64,000 nt of DNA from Gemmatimonadota bacterium. GTDB lineage: Bacteria > Latescibacterota > UBA2968. Of the stretch, positions 60,353 to 64,000 are shown in pieces. Under the pieces are notes generated by a model. The model saw only the letters and a list, made by a program, of their open reading frames with translations. It had not been told where the DNA came from and did no database searches. A program made the translations under genes and the position numbers. The DNA lies in assembly GCA_002727195.1 (NCBI GenBank), contig PBWH01000023.1, positions 196,531-260,530 of the forward strand. The letters are read 5' to 3'. The first letter of the stretch is position 1. Each line of letters starts with the position of its first letter.

Positions 60353-61522
60353 CTATGAGCGTAGCTTCGCGACACAACCCTCAATCCGCCGGATCGCTTC
60401 CTCGATGTTCTCCAGAGAATTTGCATACGAGAACCTCAGATAGCCTTCACCATACTGCCCGAATCCTGTTCCTGACAGCGAGGCGACGCCACCCTCCTCG
60501 AGCAGGAAGTCCGCGACCTCCTGGGTATCGCGACCCAGGCCGGTGATGTTTGGGAACAGGTAGAAGGCGCCCCCGGGAAGGCGGCAGGTAATCCCGTCGA
60601 TCGCGTTCAGCCCGGCGTGGAAGACGTCACGACGCTTTCGGAACTCTTCCATCATCGCAGCAGGTGCATCCTGCGGGCCCGTCAGCGCCGCGATCCCCGC
60701 CATCTGCGTGAAGGCCGCCGTGCAGGAGTTGCTGTTGACCATCAGGCGGGCGACGCGCTGAGCCGTTTCCTCGGGCATCACTCCGTAGCCCATCCGCCAG
60801 CCGGTCATTGCGTAGGTCTTCGAGAAGCCGTCCAGGATGATCAACTTGTCAGCCATCCCGTCGAAAGCAGAGATGCTGGCGAACTCACCTTCGTAGATCA
60901 TCCGAGAATAGATCTCGTCAGCAAGCATAGGAATATTGTGTTTGACGGCGACCTCAGCGATGACCTCCAGATCTTCTGCAGGGACGATGCCGCCTGTCGG
61001 GTTCTGCGGCGAGTTGATGATGATCAGGCGGGTCTTGTCTGTCACCAGATCAGCCAGTTGGGCGACGTCCAAGGTGAAGTCCTTCTCCTCGATAAGCGGC
61101 GCCGGTACAGGCGTCGCTCCCGAAAATTTGATGACCGACTCGTAGATCGGGAAGCCCGGGTTGGGATAGATGACCTCCGTACCCTCTTCGGCGAGTGCCA
61201 GTATCGTGAAGAACATGATCGGCTTCGCGCCAGGGCAGACCACGACTTGATTCGGATGTAGATCGATGTTTCGGCTCGTGGCGACGTCGCTGGCGATCGC
61301 CTCCCGTAACTCAGGGAGCCCGGCCGGTGGTCCGTAGTGCGTATACCCGTCTCCCAGCGCCTTCTGACCTGCCTCAATAATGTGAGGCGGTGTGTCGAAG
61401 TCAGGTTCACCGATTTCGAGATGGATGACGTCCTTGCCCTGCGCTTCGAGCGCTCGCGCCTTGACGAGGACGTCGAAGGCTGACTCCGTACCAAGCAAAT
61501 CCATTCGGGATGCGTAGTTCAT
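60353..61522 (-). CDS. Class-I pyridoxal-phosphate aminotransferase (aspartate-aminotransferase-like)
   Basis: 389 residues. PLP Lys in LDGFSKTYAMTGWRMGY, NSPQNPTGG with the PLP-ring Asn and LADEIYSRMIY with the Asp/Tyr; Arg in LRFSYANS binds the substrate carboxylate. Typical of AspC/prephenate-type aminotransferases. It lies 15 bases before pheA's stop on the same strand (pheA upstream), which suggests the last step of phenylalanine or tyrosine synthesis. Confidence 0.93.
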   Translation of the reverse strand: MNYASRMDLLGTESAFDVLVKARALEAQGKDVIHLEIGEPDFDTPPHIIEAGQKALGDGYTHYGPPAGLPELREAIASDVATSRNIDLHPNQVVVCPGAKPIMFFTILALAEEGTEVIYPNPGFPIYESVIKFSGATPVPAPLIEEKDFTLDVAQLADLVTDKTRLIIINSPQNPTGGIVPAEDLEVIAEVAVKHNIPMLADEIYSRMIYEGEFASISAFDGMADKLIILDGFSKTYAMTGWRMGYGVMPEETAQRVARLMVNSNSCTAAFTQMAGIAALTGPQDAPAAMMEEFRKRRDVFHAGLNAIDGITCRLPGGAFYLFPNITGLGRDTQEVADFLLEEGGVASLSGTGFGQYGEGYLRFSYANSLENIEEAIRRIEGCVAKLRS

Positions 61523-61537
61523 CGTCTCTAAGAGCGT

Positions 61538-62407
61538 TCAGCTCTTCTCCAGCTTGGGTCGAACCGTTCCATTGACGAGATCGCCTTGTTTGTAGGATCC
61601 CAGTATTCTTAACGTTGCCGCGTGCCTGGCAAGCTCGTCAAGGGCCGCCAGACAGTCGTGGTCCTGCCGGCTTCCCTCAAAGTCGAGATAGAACGTGTAC
61701 TCGAAGGGTTTCCCGGCGATCGGTCGGGATTCGATTTTCTGCAGATTGATGCCGCTCTCCGCGAAGGCTCCCATAGAGCGATACAACGATCCCGGCTCGT
61801 TCTTGAGGCTGAAAATGATCGACGTCTTCGACGGCGCTTCAGCCTCTAAAGCTGTTTTCGAGACGACCACGAATCGCGTGTAGTTCTGGTGGTTGTCCTC
61901 GATCCCTTCCTTCAGAATCTTTAATTCATAGTCGATCGCGGCCTGCTTGCTCGCGATGGCCGCAACATCGCGTGCCCCCGACGCTTTCAGATCGCGGACA
62001 GATCCGGCGGTGTCGTTGGTGGGAACGGCCGTTGCCTTCGTCAGGCTCTTGATGAGCTGCGTGCACTGCGCCAGCGCAGGCGTCTGGGAGTGGATCTCGC
62101 GAACGTCATCGATGGTGACGCCGGGGTTGACGATCAGGTTGTGTACGATCCTGAGTTTGGTCTCGCCGACGATGTTGAGCGTTCTCTCGAGCAGAAGGTC
62201 GTAGTTGTCTAGGATGCCGCCCATCAGGGTGTTCTCGATCGGAACCATCCCGTGCGTGGCCTGGCCCGATTCGACCGCTTCGAACAGCTCGTGGAAGTTC
62301 GGCCTAGGCAGGACGTTGACCGCTTCGCCGAAATACGATCGTGCGGCCATTTCGCTGTATGCACCGTAGTCGCCCTGGAAGGCGACAAGCGTTTCATTCG
62401 AGATCAT
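61538..62407 (-). CDS. pheA: Prephenate dehydratase with ACT domain
   Basis: 289 residues from the ATG at 62407 (MISNETLVAFQGDYGAYSEM). The catalytic domain has VPIENTLMGG and the Thr-Arg-Phe of NYTRFVVVS; an ACT domain follows (GSLYRSMGAFAESGINLQKI then ESRP) for phenylalanine feedback. Converts prephenate to phenylpyruvate. No chorismate mutase domain is fused. Operon with the aminotransferase that follows 15 bases later. Confidence 0.95.
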   Translation of the reverse strand: MISNETLVAFQGDYGAYSEMAARSYFGEAVNVLPRPNFHELFEAVESGQATHGMVPIENTLMGGILDNYDLLLERTLNIVGETKLRIVHNLIVNPGVTIDDVREIHSQTPALAQCTQLIKSLTKATAVPTNDTAGSVRDLKASGARDVAAIASKQAAIDYELKILKEGIEDNHQNYTRFVVVSKTALEAEAPSKTSIIFSLKNEPGSLYRSMGAFAESGINLQKIESRPIAGKPFEYTFYLDFEGSRQDHDCLAALDELARHAATLRILGSYKQGDLVNGTVRPKLEKS

Positions 62408-62512
62408 TTTAGAGACTTCACCAAGAGTCTGTTTCGCTATAGCAATCCGCCACCCCCCCTTCGCGCTTCGGGCTACGGCGGGTCGAGAGTCCGCCAAGAA
62501 ACGCCAAGGTGG

Positions 62513-62572
62513 TGTTTTCAGCCCCGAAGGGGCGATCGATAGTTAGCCTGGGGCGGAAGCCCCTGGTAGCAA
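62513..62572. repeat. Dispersed hairpin repeat, family F
   Basis: GTTTTCAGCCCCGAAGGGGC then TAGCCTGGGGCGGAAGCCCC, two tandem G/C hairpins in the 286-base gap between pheA and the HDAC gene. Repeats of this look are familiar from Planctomycetes and Acidobacteria. No gene was found in the gap. Confidence 0.65.
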
Positions 62573-62693
62573 AGGGCACTACAAGCAGGCGCCCCCCTCA
62601 ACAGATTCGTCTAGTCACAGTTAGTTCCCGGCGCCGGAACGGCAGCCAGAACGGCCGCCAATAATGCCTACCCTTTCCTCAGCCCTGTTTCAA

Positions 62694-63638
62694 TCAGTGT
62701 TCTAGAAACGTCTTCAAGTGTGATTCGACGCTGAGTGAGAGTCCTTCGAGGTCGTAACCGCCTTCGAGTACGGAGATCAAGCGACCGTCGGCGTGGTCTG
62801 AGGCAATCGACAGGGCGCGGTCGGTCATCTGCGCGAAGCCCCCTTCCGTGACGGTGGTTGCTGAGAGCGGGTCGCGCACGTGCGCGTCAAACCCGGCGGA
62901 TACGATGACGAATTGTGGTTTGAACGCGTCCATTGCAGGGTTGAGCTCTTCGTCGAAGATGCGAAGATAGTCGTCGTCTCCTGTTCCGGCGATGACGGGT
63001 GCGTTGAGGGTAGCCCCGGTGCCTTGGCTGTGTCCCTTCTCTTCGCGCGCACCGGTGCCTGGGTAGTGCGGGTATTGATGGACGCTGAAGTAGAAGACGC
63101 TCGGATCATCCTCGAGGATGTGCTGTGTTCCGTTCCCGTGATGGACGTCCCAGTCGAGGATCAGCACCCGTTCGACGCCGTGCGTCTCTTGCGCATAACG
63201 CGCGGCGATGACGACGGTGTTGAACAGACAGAATCCCATCGCGCAGCTGTACTCGGCGTGATGGCCAGGAGGACGAACGGCGCAGAAGGCGCGATCCGCC
63301 TCGCCCATGAAGACCTGGTCCGTCGCCTTGAAGGAGGCGCCGACAGCGAGACGTGCGATGTCGAAGGACCTGGGACACAACATCGTCTCGTAGTCCTCCA
63401 TACACGGGGCGCCCTGCTCGCAACGCGCCTTGACGTGCTGGATGTGCCCCTCGGCGTGCCCTCGCGTCAGCCACGAGTCGCCGACGTGGAAAGGTTCGGT
63501 CAGGAGGAGGTCCGACTCCAGGCCTGATTCAGACAGGCGAGCGTGCACCGCTCGGAGACGATCCGGCCGTTCGGGGTGACCTTGCCCGGTGTCGTGGGCC
63601 AGGTAGTCGGGATGGCCTATGAATGAGACTGCTTTCAA
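62694..63638 (-). CDS. Histone-deacetylase-superfamily amidohydrolase
   Basis: 314 residues. HPERPDRLRAVHARL, RPPGHHAEYSCAMGFCLFN (catalytic His pair), ILDWDVHHGNGTQHI (zinc Asp and His) and GFDAHVRDPLS (second zinc Asp) are the class-II/AcuC-type signatures. Bacterial members deacetylate small molecules such as acetylpolyamines or acetyl-lysine. The specific substrate is unknown. Confidence 0.93.
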   Translation of the reverse strand: MKAVSFIGHPDYLAHDTGQGHPERPDRLRAVHARLSESGLESDLLLTEPFHVGDSWLTRGHAEGHIQHVKARCEQGAPCMEDYETMLCPRSFDIARLAVGASFKATDQVFMGEADRAFCAVRPPGHHAEYSCAMGFCLFNTVVIAARYAQETHGVERVLILDWDVHHGNGTQHILEDDPSVFYFSVHQYPHYPGTGAREEKGHSQGTGATLNAPVIAGTGDDDYLRIFDEELNPAMDAFKPQFVIVSAGFDAHVRDPLSATTVTEGGFAQMTDRALSIASDHADGRLISVLEGGYDLEGLSLSVESHLKTFLEH

Positions 63639-63710
63639 GGAGAACCGTGTTCAGATTTTTGGTCAGAGGACAGTTGTCAGCGATCCTATGCGAATATCGC
63701 TCGCAATATA

Positions 63711-63776
63711 GGAAGACCACCTTTCCGTGTCCCTCGCTTTCGTGGGGGCAGCTTCCGTGTTTTCCGTGGTCCAGCC
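63711..63776. repeat. Family-A repeats in inverted orientation
   Basis: GAAGACCACCTTTCCGTGTC, then GCTTTCGTGGGGG and CTTCCGTGTTTTCCGTGGTC, downstream of the partial Gfo/Idh gene. Confidence 0.6.
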
Positions 63777-63789
63777 TTTCGGTGCGGTG

Positions 63790-64000
63790 TTACTGTCTCT
63801 GAAAGACGGCGCCGAAGTCGGATGGGTTTGGGATCTCGTTGGCGTTGAAGCTGCGGCTTTCGGCGTACTCGGAGATATCGACGAACTGGGCACCCTTCTC
63901 GCTCGACTCGTAAGAAGCCATCAGGACAGCCATTGTATCCCAAGCCATCATCGCGCCAGACTGGGGGAAGCGATCGTCGTTGAGCGCACAGTCGACGGCG
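63790..64000 (-). CDS. Gfo/Idh/MocA-family oxidoreductase, C-terminal end only
   Basis: Only the last 70 residues are in the window, running off the right edge. RFPQSGAMMAWDTMAVLMAS then YESSEKGAQFVDISEYAE looks like the end of a Gfo/Idh dehydrogenase, where SGxxA-xxxxxVLxAxYxSxxxG is common. Ends with TAA at 63790. The family call rests on this short stretch. Confidence 0.6.
   Translation of the reverse strand, partial: AVDCALNDDRFPQSGAMMAWDTMAVLMASYESSEKGAQFVDISEYAESRSFNANEIPNPSDFGAVFQRQ

Overview
The window is a chromosomal segment of a diderm (Gram-negative type), moderately GC-rich, heterotrophic bacterium. An outer-membrane BamA/TamA-like protein, several signal peptides and the housekeeping genes (purA, serA, engB, clpX, clpP, tig, purF, a sigma-70 family factor, ilvE, pheA) support this. 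The dense accessory content (phytanoyl-CoA-dioxygenase-like proteins, enolase-superfamily sugar-acid dehydratases, Gfo/Idh dehydrogenases, aldo/keto reductases, a sulfatase, an alginate-lyase-like protein and a DUF6784/6785-type membrane protein) resembles uncultured marine or sponge-associated lineages such as Latescibacterota or Poribacteria. That placement is inference; no rRNA gene is present to test it.

Layout. 0-9.3 kb: minus-strand housekeeping block: purA (cut by the window edge), serA with a class-V aminotransferase (probable serine pathway), a D-threonine-aldolase-like gene overlapping engB, then clpX-clpP-tig behind a clear sigma-70 promoter. 9.5-15 kb: plus-strand enolase-superfamily enzyme, secreted beta-helix protein, sugar-phosphate isomerase and purF. 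15-25.6 kb: large membrane protein, a broken carbohydrate-binding (CBM48) gene, a redoxin/prolyl-hydroxylase fusion, a rhamnonate-dehydratase-like gene, an MFS gene without a normal start codon, a ceramidase-like enzyme, a hydrolase, a sigma factor behind a textbook sigma-54 promoter, and the remnant of an HtrA-type protease. 25.6-31.5 kb: plus-strand oxidoreductases, a CDGSH iron-sulfur protein, DoxX and the outer-membrane protein. 31.6-42.7 kb: minus-strand catabolic run: PhyH oxygenases, AKR, Gfo/Idh, galactonate-dehydratase-like enzyme, isochorismatase, oligoendopeptidase F, sugar isomerase and a TSUP exporter/phosphatase-like pair. 42.9-53.3 kb: ilvE, Gfo/Idh, a truncated acetyltransferase, glutamine cyclotransferase, cyclophilin, a JmjC/cupin protein, a HAD/PhnZ-like HD-oxygenase pair, an MFS/exported-protein/PhyH overlapping operon, and cupin and PhyH genes. 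53.4-64 kb: PhoD-like phosphatase, Ldh2-type dehydrogenase, alginate-lyase-like protein, sulfatase, enolase-superfamily protein, aminotransferase, pheA, HDAC-family amidohydrolase and the C-terminus of a Gfo/Idh protein.

How the genes fit together. Much of the accessory content reads as a kit for dismantling sulfated or acidic polysaccharides and small oxidised substrates: secreted lyase, sulfatase and phosphatase, then dehydratases, dehydrogenases and isomerases, with seven Fe(II)/2-oxoglutarate-type oxygenases scattered among them. The most promising candidate for new biochemistry is the HD-domain protein at 48.7-49.2 kb. It keeps the residue spacing of the C-P-bond-cleaving oxygenase PhnZ, and its gene overlaps a HAD hydrolase gene.

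A second striking feature is architectural. Nearly every intergenic gap holds a short purine-rich or self-complementary dispersed repeat, from at least seven sequence families. Copies often occur as inverted pairs, and they run into neighbouring reading frames, supplying C-terminal residues, stop codons or spurious N-terminal extensions. Several genes beside such gaps are broken. No CRISPR array, tRNA, rRNA, phage or transposase gene was seen.
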